From assembly GCA_017305555.1 (NCBI GenBank), contig JAFKKM010000021.1, positions 21,921 through 85,920 on the forward strand: a stretch of 64,000 nucleotides of DNA, given 5' to 3'. Shown piece by piece: positions 38,917 through 46,891 of the stretch (position 1 is the first letter of the stretch; every line of letters starts with the position of its first letter). The position numbers were made by a program, and so were the translations under genes. Source of the DNA: Hyphomicrobiales bacterium (GTDB taxonomy: Bacteria; Pseudomonadota; Alphaproteobacteria; Rhizobiales; Xanthobacteraceae). The notes below the pieces were generated by a model. It was not told the origin of the DNA, made no database searches, and worked only from the letters and a program-made list of their open reading frames with translations.

Positions 38917-39300
38917 CTACACAACCAAGGTCAGCGTGCCGGCAATCACCGGTTCGCCGTGCTGATTTTCAATTGCCACGTCGTAAATTCCGGCTGTGCC
39001 ATCGCGAAGACGTCCCCACGCCGACACCGTATCGTTCTCGCGCACCGGGCGGGTGAAGCGCACATCCAGCCTCGCGCCGTCTTGCGCCTGCGAACCGTAC
39101 GTCGCGCGCAACGATTGCCAGATCAGGTTCAGCGACAGCATCCCGTGAGCAATGATGCCACGCATCGGCGTCGTCGCCGCGAATTCCGGATCGACATGAA
39201 TCGGATTGAAGTCGTCTGTGATCTCCGCGTAAAGCCTGATGGCAGCGCGGTCCACGATCTTGCTGACGCATTCGAGTTCGGCTCGATTGTATTGCGACAT
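38917..39300 (-). CDS. MaoC-like enoyl-CoA hydratase subunit (catalytic)
   Basis: A 127-residue single hotdog domain. The hydratase-2 motif is intact: ITDDFNPIHVDPEFAATTPMRGIIAHGMLSLNL, with the catalytic Asp and His in D-x-N-P-x-H. It follows the FAS1-like gene by 2 nt. Single-domain pairs of this type form a heterodimeric R-hydratase, as in ChsH1-ChsH2 of cholesterol side-chain breakdown, with only one active subunit. I infer this protein is the active one. The start is ATG 39300, as the frame's earlier ATG overlaps the preceding gene. Confidence 0.82.
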   Translation of the reverse strand: MSQYNRAELECVSKIVDRAAIRLYAEITDDFNPIHVDPEFAATTPMRGIIAHGMLSLNLIWQSLRATYGSQAQDGARLDVRFTRPVRENDTVSAWGRLRDGTAGIYDVAIENQHGEPVIAGTLTLVV

Positions 39301-39302
39301 GG

Positions 39303-39686
39303 TCATTTCGCCCACAGCGTCGTCATCAGGCCGGAGAACATCAGCTCACCGTCCGCCCGTCGCGTTTCGGATCCGAACCGCACCCAGCGGCGATCGCCTT
39401 TCAGTTCCTTGCCATCGCAACTCAGCTCCGTGACCAGTTCATCGCCGATCTTCGGCATCCTGTTCACCGTGAAAAGTTGCTGGCCGTGAACGTTGCCGGG
39501 CGGGCGCGGCACCAGAATGTCGGAATAGGCGCGGATATAGACCGCGGCCATCATGCCGGGCGGCATGGTGTCGCCGTCGCGATCGGCCGGAAACAGCGTC
39601 AGCCATTGCTCGACGAGGTCGCGGCCGAGCACCATATTCCTGCGGCCGATGAGCTTGCCGGGCTCGAATGTTTCGAACACAAACAT
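39303..39686 (-). CDS. FAS1-like/MaoC N-terminal dehydratase domain protein (structural subunit)
   Basis: A 127-residue hotdog protein that resembles the N-terminal half of double-hotdog hydratases (FEPGKLIGRRNMVLGRDLVEQW, then FTVNRMPKIGDELVTELSCDGKELKGDRRWV). It lacks the D-x-N-P-x-H active-site motif, so it probably provides the substrate-binding half of a heterodimer with the MaoC protein encoded 2 nt downstream. It abuts the DUF35 gene, with no spacing at all. Confidence 0.78.
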   Translation of the reverse strand: MFVFETFEPGKLIGRRNMVLGRDLVEQWLTLFPADRDGDTMPPGMMAAVYIRAYSDILVPRPPGNVHGQQLFTVNRMPKIGDELVTELSCDGKELKGDRRWVRFGSETRRADGELMFSGLMTTLWAK

Positions 39687-40085
39687 CTATCGCGGCCTCG
39701 CTTGCGGCAACGGATACTCACCCTCGGTGGGTTCAAAAAACACTTCGATCGGCATTCCGATCGCGACCGCCTTCGGATCGACGCCGCGCAGATTCACCAT
39801 CGCACGCACGCCTTCTTCCAGGGCGACGATCGCGATGACATACGGCACATCGGCCTTGAAGGATTCCAGCGGCGCGCGGTGAACCACGGTGAACGAATAA
39901 ACCGTGCCGCGGCCGCTCGACGGCAACCAATCCAGATCCGCGCCGTGGCAGGCGGTGCATGTCAGGCGCGGCGGAAACTGGTTGTGACCGCACGCCTTAC
40001 AGTGCTGAAATTCGAACCGGCCATCCTTGCAGCTCGACCAGAAACGTTGCGTCACGACATTAGGTTGCGGAAGCGGCTTCGACAT
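39687..40085 (-). CDS. DUF35 zinc-ribbon/OB-fold protein
   Basis: A 132-residue acyl-CoA-associated protein with a rubredoxin-like zinc ribbon (Cys29, Cys32, Cys43, Cys46) followed by an OB fold (GTVYSFTVVHRAPLESFKADVPYVIAIVALEEG). Proteins of this family partner thiolase-like proteins. In steroid catabolism a DUF35 domain binds Ltp2 and makes it an active aldolase. Here it is encoded 3 nt after the thiolase-like gene, which supports the same partnership. Confidence 0.88.
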   Translation of the reverse strand: MSKPLPQPNVVTQRFWSSCKDGRFEFQHCKACGHNQFPPRLTCTACHGADLDWLPSSGRGTVYSFTVVHRAPLESFKADVPYVIAIVALEEGVRAMVNLRGVDPKAVAIGMPIEVFFEPTEGEYPLPQARPR

Positions 40086-40088
40086 CGC

Positions 40089-41243
40089 TCAATTCCTCCC
40101 CAGCACAAGCGAGCAATGCGCGGACAGGATGCCGCCGTCGCCATGAACGAACGCCAGTTCAGGCGATGCCACCTGACGGCCCTCGGCCTCGCCACGCAGT
40201 TGCCGCACCGCCTCGACCACATGGAACATGCCACCGGCGGCGCCCGAATGCGCGTAAGACAACAAGCCGCCATGCGTGTTGCACGGCAACTGGCCGTCGA
40301 GATCGAGCGCGCCGCCGAGAATGGCGGGACCCGCCTCGCCGCGTGCGAAGAAGCCGATCGATTCCAACTCGGCCAGCAGAGTGATCGTGAAGCTGTCGTA
40401 GATTTCCGCGACATCGATATCGGCTGGCGTGACGCCCGCACGATCGAACGCCTGCCGCGACGACTGCTTGCAGCCGAAATCCGTCAACGACGGCGAGGCG
40501 ATGATATGCTCATGCGTGTTCATCTGGCCAGTGCCGAGAACGCCGATGCCGCGCTTGCGCGTATCCCGCGCGGCGTCGGCGGCGCTGATCACGACGGCCG
40601 CGCCGCCATCCGAGATCAGACAGCAATCGAGCAGACGCAGCGGCGTCGAGATCGGCTTCGACTTCGCCACGTCTTCCAATGTGATCGGCTGGCGCATCTG
40701 GGCTTTCGGATTGCGCATCGCGTGCTTGCGATGCGCAACTGCGACACCCGCGAGATGTTCCAGCGTCACGCCGTAATCGTGCATGTAGCGCTGCGCCACC
40801 AGTGCATAGGCCGACGGCACACTGATGCCATAGGGCCGTTCGAACTGGGCATGTCCCACTTCCGACAACGCCGCCACCGCCTTGTCGCGCGACATGCCGG
40901 TTAGGCGATTGTCGCCGCACACCGCGAGAACGTGCCGGCAAATTCCAGCCTCTATCAACGCGGCGGCCTGCATAACCTGGGCGCAAGCCGTTGCGCCGCC
41001 CGCCTGCACCGCGATCGAGTAGGACGGCTTGATGCCGAGGAATTCACTCACCACCGACGACAGCATCAGATGCGGCTCGGTGAACGAGTAGCCGCACAGC
41101 ACGCCGTCGATATCGCCTAGCGACAGTCCCGCGTCGGCAACCGCGGCGGCCGCAGCCTCCGCCTGCAGTCCGAGCGATGTCGAACCGTCGACCTTGCCGA
41201 CCGCCGTGTCGGCGACGCCGGTGATAACCGCCTTCGATGCCAT
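40089..41243 (-). CDS. Thiolase-like protein (SCP-x/Ltp2 type) without the nucleophilic cysteine
   Basis: A 384-residue thiolase-fold protein. The N-terminal motif that normally carries the acyl-accepting Cys (NNNCSTGS-type) reads AVQAGGATACAQVM here, with Gly/Ala in place of that Cys. The C-terminal half has DVAEIYDSFTITLLAELES and NTHGGLLSYAHSGAAGG, where a true thiolase has GHPxGA. These replacements, together with the adjacent DUF35 gene, favour an Ltp2-like retro-aldolase or another non-thiolase C-C bond enzyme. Many databases would simply call it acetyl-CoA acetyltransferase. Confidence 0.8.
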   Translation of the reverse strand: MASKAVITGVADTAVGKVDGSTSLGLQAEAAAAAVADAGLSLGDIDGVLCGYSFTEPHLMLSSVVSEFLGIKPSYSIAVQAGGATACAQVMQAAALIEAGICRHVLAVCGDNRLTGMSRDKAVAALSEVGHAQFERPYGISVPSAYALVAQRYMHDYGVTLEHLAGVAVAHRKHAMRNPKAQMRQPITLEDVAKSKPISTPLRLLDCCLISDGGAAVVISAADAARDTRKRGIGVLGTGQMNTHEHIIASPSLTDFGCKQSSRQAFDRAGVTPADIDVAEIYDSFTITLLAELESIGFFARGEAGPAILGGALDLDGQLPCNTHGGLLSYAHSGAAGGMFHVVEAVRQLRGEAEGRQVASPELAFVHGDGGILSAHCSLVLGRN

Positions 41244-41245
41244 GC

Positions 41246-42058
41246 CTACTTTTCCTTGGTCTTGCGGCCGAACCGTTCCCAGACAAATCCAAGCGGTTTC
41301 TTCGCCAGGAAGCCCGCAACTGCCTCGTGGTGGTAAGGTGTTTCGAGCGCCACCGCCTGCGCATAGGACTCCATCTCCGCGAGCGCATGACGATCGAGAT
41401 TGAAGGACTGGTTCAGGATCGTCTTGGCCATCCCGATGGCATCGGTCGGCGCGTGCCGGAAGCGCTGCGCGAAGGCCACGCCGGTCGTCAGCGGATCGTC
41501 CTGCGGTATGATCTCATGCACGATGCCGAGTCGGTACGCTTCTTCCATCCCGAGCACGCGGCCCGAGAAGATGATCTCTTTGGCGCGTTGCAGCCCGACA
41601 ATGCGCGGCAGCAATTGCAGCCCGCCAAGGTCCGGCACCAGACCGATGCGGACGAACACCGCGCACATCTGCGCGCGCGGCGTCGCCAGAATGAAATCGG
41701 CGGCCAGCGCCAGATTGAATCCTGCGCCGAATGCCGGACCATCGACCACCGCGACGACGGGAATTTCCAGATCGAGCAATTCGCTGAACCAGATGTGCAG
41801 CCGACGGATGCGTTCGCGATTGGCCGTGGTTGGACGCCGCCCTTCCGACAGCGCACGCAGATCGCCACCCGCGCAGAAGGCGCCGCCCTCGCCGGCGATC
41901 ACCAGCGCTTTAGCGCCGCCGTTCGCACGTAACTCGCGCACCACGTGCTCGATCTCCTGACGCATATCGAGATCGAGTGCGTTGCGTTGCTCAGGCCGGT
42001 TCAAGACTAGCCGCGCGATCTCGTCCTCGATGCTGAATCGAATAGCCTTGAATGTCAT
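41246..42058 (-). CDS. Enoyl-CoA hydratase/isomerase
   Basis: A 270-residue crotonase-family enzyme. The oxyanion-hole motifs are GAFCAGGDLRALSEG and GPAFGAGFNLALAADFILATPRA. The RIGLVPDLGGLQLLPRIVG segment is like that of active hydratases or isomerases. The start at 42058 overlaps the acyl-CoA dehydrogenase stop (ATGA), and the stop is 2 nt before the thiolase-like gene. It probably acts on the enoyl-CoA produced by the dehydrogenase, or on a side branch of that pathway. Confidence 0.88.
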   Translation of the reverse strand: MTFKAIRFSIEDEIARLVLNRPEQRNALDLDMRQEIEHVVRELRANGGAKALVIAGEGGAFCAGGDLRALSEGRRPTTANRERIRRLHIWFSELLDLEIPVVAVVDGPAFGAGFNLALAADFILATPRAQMCAVFVRIGLVPDLGGLQLLPRIVGLQRAKEIIFSGRVLGMEEAYRLGIVHEIIPQDDPLTTGVAFAQRFRHAPTDAIGMAKTILNQSFNLDRHALAEMESYAQAVALETPYHHEAVAGFLAKKPLGFVWERFGRKTKEK

Positions 42059-43197
42059 GATGTGGACCTCAACTGGCGCGCGATGATGTTGCGCTGAATT
42101 TCCGACGTCCCCTCGCCGATCACATAGACCAATGCATCGCGATGAAAGCGACCGACCGGATATTCGCGCATGATGCCGGCGCCGCCGAGGATGCGGATCG
42201 CCGCCTCGGTGACACGAACCGCCATCTCCGACGCAACGAGCTTCACGCGCGCTGCTGTCGCGCTGTCGATGGTCCCCTGATCGACCCGCCATGCACCGTA
42301 GTAGACGAACCACTTGGCCGCATCGATCTCTGCCGCCATATCGGCCAGCTTGTGCGCGATCGCCTGATACTCGATGATCGGCTTACCTCGGACGATCCGG
42401 GTCTTGGCGAAATCAAGCGCGGCGTCGAACGCCCCGCGCGCCATGCCGATGCAATTGGCCGAAACGCCGATGCGATTCTCCGAAAGCGAATCCAGCACAA
42501 TGTTGTAGGTGCCGGTCTCGCCGCCGAGCAGGCAATCATCCGGCACGAAGGCATTCTCGATGTAGATCAGCCCGGTTTCCGACGACCGGATTCCTTCCTT
42601 CTTCAACTTGCTGATAACGAAGCCGGGATTCGGCAATTCAACCAGAAAAAGACTGATCGCGTCGGAGGTATGCTCGGACTTTGTCCGCGCGGCCACCGTC
42701 AGGAAATCCGCCATCGGCGCGTTGGTGATGTAGAGCTTCGAGCCGTTGAGCCGCCATCCGCCGTCCACCTTTTCGGCGCGGGTCTTCATGCTGCGCACGT
42801 CGGAGCCACCATCGGGCTCGGAAAGGCCGAAACCGCCGACTTTCTCGCCGGACAATCCGGGCTTGAAGAAGCGTTCCTTCTGCGCCTCGGTGCCTGCGCG
42901 CCAGATCGGCCAGATCGCAAGATGCGTATGCGCCGACCATGACGAGGCAAAAGCCTGGCACACCCGGCTCATCTCCTCGCGAACGATGCAATCGCTGACC
43001 TTGTCGAAACCGGTGCCGCCGTCGACTTCCGGATAGCGCACGCCGAGCAGACCAAGCTCGCCCCACTTGCGAAACAGCTCGCGGGGAAACACCTCGCTCT
43101 CCTCCGCCTCGGCGACGAGGGGCGCGATGTCCTGAGCGACGAAGCGGGCAATCGTTTCCCGCACCTGCTCCTGCTGAGGCGTGAACTGGAAGTCCAT
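42055..43197 (-). CDS. Acyl-CoA dehydrogenase with canonical active site
   Basis: A 380-residue FAD enzyme, the first gene of the operon. All three family blocks are present: GGFGLSEPDGGSDVRSMKTRA (flavin contact), NRIGVSANCIGMARGAFDAAL, and the C-terminal YVIGEGTSEIQRNIIARQL, in which Glu362 is the catalytic base. It introduces the alpha-beta double bond into an acyl-CoA and would pass electrons to ETF, which is not in the window. It is divergent from a second, atypical acyl-CoA dehydrogenase across a 203-nt gap containing a palindromic site. Confidence 0.92.
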   Translation of the reverse strand: MDFQFTPQQEQVRETIARFVAQDIAPLVAEAEESEVFPRELFRKWGELGLLGVRYPEVDGGTGFDKVSDCIVREEMSRVCQAFASSWSAHTHLAIWPIWRAGTEAQKERFFKPGLSGEKVGGFGLSEPDGGSDVRSMKTRAEKVDGGWRLNGSKLYITNAPMADFLTVAARTKSEHTSDAISLFLVELPNPGFVISKLKKEGIRSSETGLIYIENAFVPDDCLLGGETGTYNIVLDSLSENRIGVSANCIGMARGAFDAALDFAKTRIVRGKPIIEYQAIAHKLADMAAEIDAAKWFVYYGAWRVDQGTIDSATAARVKLVASEMAVRVTEAAIRILGGAGIMREYPVGRFHRDALVYVIGEGTSEIQRNIIARQLRSTS

Positions 43198-43272
43198 CGA
43201 GCCCTTCCTTCCCAGCTTGCGCTGCCGACCGCATCGATCCCGCCGCGCTTTGGACGCGGAACGATTGCTATA

Positions 43273-43297
43273 ATTCTATATGGAGAATTACATTCTC
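43273..43297. promoter_or_regulatory. Palindromic operator in the divergent acyl-CoA dehydrogenase promoter
   Basis: Overlapping inverted repeats: ATTCT-N6-AGAAT (43273-43288) and GAGAAT-TAC-ATTCTC (43283-43297). A TATAAT hexamer lies at 43269-43274. The motif GAGAATTACAT recurs as GAGAATTAAAT at the start of iclR (32648), making it a candidate IclR site controlling both divergent units. Confidence 0.6.
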
Positions 43298-43400
43298 TTC
43301 TGAAAATATTCATAGGCGACGGGCCGCCGCCGTGTCAACATCGGCACGCATTTCCAAGCGGCGGACATCCGCCGCCGATCACGAACGCAGGATAGAGCCG

Positions 43401-44558
43401 ATGAGCCACACGAAATCACGTCGTCCGCAGAAGAGCGTCGACCGGGTGCAATTTCGCGACATGTGCGCGCGCTTTTCCGCTGCCGAGATCGGCCCGCGCT
43501 GGCGCGCGGCGGACCGCGACAAGGTCTTTCCGCGAGAATTCTACGTGGCCGCCGCGAGAGCGGGACTGATCGGCATCACCGCGCCGGAGGATATCGGCGG
43601 CTCCGAACTCGGCGCATACGAAGAAGCGATCGCCATGGAGGAGATGGCGAAGGTCAATCCGAACCTCGCCGTCTCCGTGCTGGTTCAGAATGTCGCTGGC
43701 TCCATCCTGTACGACTACGGCTCGCCGGCGCAACGCGACATCGCACGCGAGGTCATCGCCGGCAATTGCCTGGTCGCGATCACGGTGACCGAACCCGAGG
43801 CAGGCAATGACGTGCAGAACGTCAAGACCCACGCGCGGCGCGACGGCGACGACTGGATCGTCGACGGCCTGAAATCCTTCATCACGCTGGGCGGCGACAG
43901 CGACGTGTTAGTAACGCTCGCGCAGACCGATGAGAGTCGCGGCCGGCACGGAATGCACTTCTTTGCTATCGATCGCCGCAGCCCCGGGGTGACGTGCAGC
44001 CAGATCGAAACCTACGTCAATCGTCCGGCGCCAACCTATCGCGTTCAATTCGACAACGTTCGCGTGCCGGAAAGCCGCCGGCTCGATGCGGGCTTCAAGG
44101 AAATTATGACCGGGTTCAATCGCGAGCGTATCATGGTTGCGGCGCGCTGGCTCGGCCACATGCAGGCGTCCCTGAACTGGGCACGGGATTACGCCATCAC
44201 GCGACAGCAGTTCGGCCGTCCGATCGGTGCCAACCAGTCAATCGCCTTCGCGCTGGCGCAAGCGCACGTCGATGTCGAAGCGACGCGGCACCTCACCTAT
44301 CACGCCGCGGAGCGATACGATTCCGACATTCCGCTCAAGGACGTGATCCTCGACGTCTCGTCGGCGAAACTGCTGGCGACGCAGGCTGTGGTGCGCGTCA
44401 CCCAGGCCGCGCTGCATATCGGCGGCGGCTGGGGACTAACGGAAGAGTTACCGGCGATGCGCCTCGCGCTCGATGCGTTGGTGGCCCCGGTCACGGTCGG
44501 AAGCTGGGAAATCCAGCTCCGAGCCATCGCACGCGAAATGGGTCTGCCTTGCGACTGA
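43401..44558 (+). CDS. Acyl-CoA dehydrogenase family protein with shifted catalytic residue
   Basis: A 385-residue acyl-CoA dehydrogenase homologue. The flavin-contact block (VAITVTEPEAGNDVQNVKTHA) is intact. In the C-terminal block (VTVGSWEIQLRAIAREMG), the position of the usual catalytic Glu is Val366. A glutamate (Glu242) occurs instead in GFNRERIMVAARWLG, the place where isovaleryl-CoA and long-chain dehydrogenases carry theirs. It may be active with that residue or serve as a partner subunit of the canonical enzyme encoded divergently. The start at 43401 has AGGA upstream. The longer frame from 43332 is less likely. Confidence 0.85.
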   Translation: MSHTKSRRPQKSVDRVQFRDMCARFSAAEIGPRWRAADRDKVFPREFYVAAARAGLIGITAPEDIGGSELGAYEEAIAMEEMAKVNPNLAVSVLVQNVAGSILYDYGSPAQRDIAREVIAGNCLVAITVTEPEAGNDVQNVKTHARRDGDDWIVDGLKSFITLGGDSDVLVTLAQTDESRGRHGMHFFAIDRRSPGVTCSQIETYVNRPAPTYRVQFDNVRVPESRRLDAGFKEIMTGFNRERIMVAARWLGHMQASLNWARDYAITRQQFGRPIGANQSIAFALAQAHVDVEATRHLTYHAAERYDSDIPLKDVILDVSSAKLLATQAVVRVTQAALHIGGGWGLTEELPAMRLALDALVAPVTVGSWEIQLRAIAREMGLPCD

Positions 44559-44654
44559 TCTGATCGTCGAAAAGTGATCGCAGGCCGCCCATTTGGGCGA
44601 CTTCACCGCAAAAGAAAGCGCCTACCGGAGATATCTTGAAAGGATCGAGGCAGA

Positions 44655-44996
44655 TCATTCCGCGGCAGAGGCCATGGCCAATCGGTTGACGCGCGTCTCA
44701 CCTTTGATGTTATCGACCGTGACATGGGTATCATACCAAGTCAGACGCGGGCTTGCTCCGAAGCGCTCGGTCAACTCAGCGATCCGCGCATCGGTAAACC
44801 ATGCCTCAGCAGCCGCGCGGTTCTCCCACAGATACACCCCGCCCGTACCGTGATCGCCGTTGAGGTAATCCTTGCGGATCAGCCCTTTTGTCGCCAGCGC
44901 GCGGTAGGTCGGAGCGGAGCCCGTTCCTCCTGTGATGGCCTGCTCTTCAGTCCGCTTGGGAAGATCGAATTGAACGATGACGATGCAAGTTGCCAT
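44655..44996 (-). CDS. YdhR-like putative monooxygenase (dimeric alpha-beta barrel)
   Basis: A 113-residue small protein of the ferredoxin-like alpha-beta barrel type. Its YdhR-like features are CIVIVQFDLPKRTEEQ at the start, then GLIRKDYLNGDHGTGGVYLWENRAAAEAWF. Such proteins are thought to act as cofactor-independent monooxygenases or related dimeric barrels. Function is uncertain. The start at 44996 has GGAGG 7 nt upstream. It is convergent with the second acyl-CoA dehydrogenase. Confidence 0.72.
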   Translation of the reverse strand: MATCIVIVQFDLPKRTEEQAITGGTGSAPTYRALATKGLIRKDYLNGDHGTGGVYLWENRAAAEAWFTDARIAELTERFGASPRLTWYDTHVTVDNIKGETRVNRLAMASAAE

Positions 44997-45088
44997 GACA
45001 TTTCCTCCGATTTCGAATCCCGGCTGCCTCAAGCTCGATCAATCCGATCATAGCGATTCGATGGAACGGATACGATCCCGTCTTTCAG

Positions 45089-45451
45089 TTGCAGCGTGAG
45101 ATCAAATTTCATGATACCATCTACCATCACGAGGGTCTCGGCCCCATCGCTCGACGCCGCGGGCCCACACTGACGGCTGCTGCGGGGCCTGCCAGCCAAA
45201 GTATTTGCCGAGAAGGCTACGCCTTTCTGGCCGAACTTCACGCCATCCATGCCTTGCGTGAAGGCAACGGCCGGACACAACCGACGTTCTTCTCGTTGCC
45301 GGCCGACATGGCAGGCTATCCAGGAGCGACCAAAACCCTTGCATGGCGTCTCGGCGCCATTACTTCCGAGTGCTCGGCGCTGCAGCATCATTCGAAATGC
45401 TGCAAGTGCAGGAACCCTCGCGCCACGGGCGCGTATTCGATGCGGCGGTGA
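45089..45451 (+). pseudogene. Fic/DOC family protein remnant
   Basis: The frame around 45224-45330 translates to AFLAELHAIHALREGNGR and then TQPTFFSLPADMAGYP, which matches the core of Fic-domain proteins. The Fic motif is at 45248-45274 (His present, HALREGNGR instead of HPFREGNGR). The rest does not resemble a complete Fic protein: the upstream 45 residues and the tail after GYP look out of frame, there is no RBS, and the total of 120 residues is too short. I read it as a decayed AMPylase-type gene, with the exact ends uncertain. Confidence 0.6.
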
Positions 45452-45568
45452 GGATGGCCGGCGGCATTATCGGGCTGTTCGTGCGATTTGCGATGCGCCG
45501 CCAGCCCTGCCCTCGCGCCGTCTGTTCGGTACGGAAGACGCGATCGAGGGCATGACGGGAGATACCCG

Positions 45569-46888
45569 GTGGCGACGTCGATCATCTCCAACTTGCTAAG
45601 TGGCCTCGGCAGGAAGGTCCGGTTCGGACCTGCGGCGCGACTGCCGATGCTTTTCATCGTGGCGGTTATTTTGTTGGCCAGTGATGAGCCGGTTTGCCTA
45701 GCAGGCACAGCAAGGCCGTCGCCGACCAAGTTCGAGCAACTGACCGAGACGTTCAATCGCGAAATCAGGGCCGGGATCATTTCCGGTGCGATCGTTTTGA
45801 TCGAGCAGCACGGACAACCGGTCTATTTCAAATGCTTCGGTGTTCGCGACGCAGCCACGACGACGCCGATGACGCCGGACACGTTGTTCGCGCTGCATTC
45901 GATGACCAAGCCAATCACCAGCGTCGCGGCGATGATGCTGATCGATGACGGAAAGCTCTCGCTCGACGATCCGGTGGCCAGATACATTCCTGCTTTCGCG
46001 TCGATGGAGGTTGGAATCGATGCCATAGCCGCAGACGGCAAGCCTTTCCTCAAGCTTCTTCCTGCCAACAGGCCCATCACCATCCGGGATCTGCTGCGCC
46101 ATACATCGGGAATCACCTACGAATATATCGGCAGCGATCTGATCACGACGGCCTACACCGACGCCAAGCTGTTCGCCGGCAATTTCGACAACAAGTTGTT
46201 TGCCGAGCGGATTGCGGGGCTGCCGCTGTCGAGTCAGCCAGGGACGCTGTGGCGCTACGGCCATTCCACCGACGTGCTCGGCCGTGTCATCGAGGTGGTG
46301 TCCGGCAAATCGCTGTTTGAATTCGAACGCGAGCGGATTTTTGCGCCGCTCGGCACGACGAATACCAGCTACGTGGTTACGACCGATGCGGATCGCGCCC
46401 GCATGGCTGCGCCGATGCCCGACGATACCGAACTGCGCGATTCCGAACGGGCGCGCCTCGCGCATCCGCAATGGCAATCCGGCGGCGGCGGGCTGGTTTC
46501 GACCGCTGCCGATTATGCGCGATTTTCGGAGATGATCCTTCATCGCGGTGAACTGAATGGCAAACGTTACCTCAGCCCGAAATCCTACGAACAAATGACG
46601 ACCGATCAGATCGGGCCGGGCTCCGGGGTTGCGCGCGACAACGACTATTTTCCCGGCGAGGCGCTTGGCTTCGGCTTTGGCTTTGCGGTCCGGCTCGACA
46701 CCGGCAAGACGAAGCTTCCGGCGCAGGGCGCGGTCGGCACTCTGGAATGGGATAGCGGCAGCGGACCCGCATTCGTCGTTGATCCCGAGCACGACCTGGT
46801 CGCCGTCATGATGGTGCAGGTCGGCGCAAAGCGCGGTCAGGTCCAACACGCATTCAAGAAACTGGTGTACGAGGCGCTTGAGAAGTGA
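45569..46888 (+). CDS. Class C beta-lactamase-fold serine hydrolase
   Basis: A 439-residue secreted or periplasmic serine hydrolase of the beta-lactamase/esterase/PBP4* superfamily. The SxxK motif is SMTK in LFALHSMTKPITSVAAMML. The second motif appears as YGHS in WRYGHSTDVLGRVIE (Tyr-x-Asn position), and the third region as GTLEWDSGSGP. The start is GTG at 45569 with GGGAG 8 nt upstream, giving a signal or anchor sequence (LPMLFIVAVILLASDEPVCLA). Such proteins are often esterases or D-amino-acid peptidases rather than antibiotic resistance enzymes. It is convergent with the cinA pseudogene, 3 bp away. Confidence 0.85.
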   Translation: MATSIISNLLSGLGRKVRFGPAARLPMLFIVAVILLASDEPVCLAGTARPSPTKFEQLTETFNREIRAGIISGAIVLIEQHGQPVYFKCFGVRDAATTTPMTPDTLFALHSMTKPITSVAAMMLIDDGKLSLDDPVARYIPAFASMEVGIDAIAADGKPFLKLLPANRPITIRDLLRHTSGITYEYIGSDLITTAYTDAKLFAGNFDNKLFAERIAGLPLSSQPGTLWRYGHSTDVLGRVIEVVSGKSLFEFERERIFAPLGTTNTSYVVTTDADRARMAAPMPDDTELRDSERARLAHPQWQSGGGGLVSTAADYARFSEMILHRGELNGKRYLSPKSYEQMTTDQIGPGSGVARDNDYFPGEALGFGFGFAVRLDTGKTKLPAQGAVGTLEWDSGSGPAFVVDPEHDLVAVMMVQVGAKRGQVQHAFKKLVYEALEK

Positions 46889-46891
46889 TCT

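Noticed and set aside
39477..40904. 475-codon plus-strand open frame opposite the DUF35 and thiolase-like genes
   Set aside because: Arg/His-rich shadow. The minus-strand genes are well supported.
43250..43274. Sigma-70 promoter with TATAAT at 43269
   Set aside because: The -10 hexamer is perfect, but the only -35-like sequence (TTGGAC at 43250) is 13 nt away, too close. I list the hexamer only as context.
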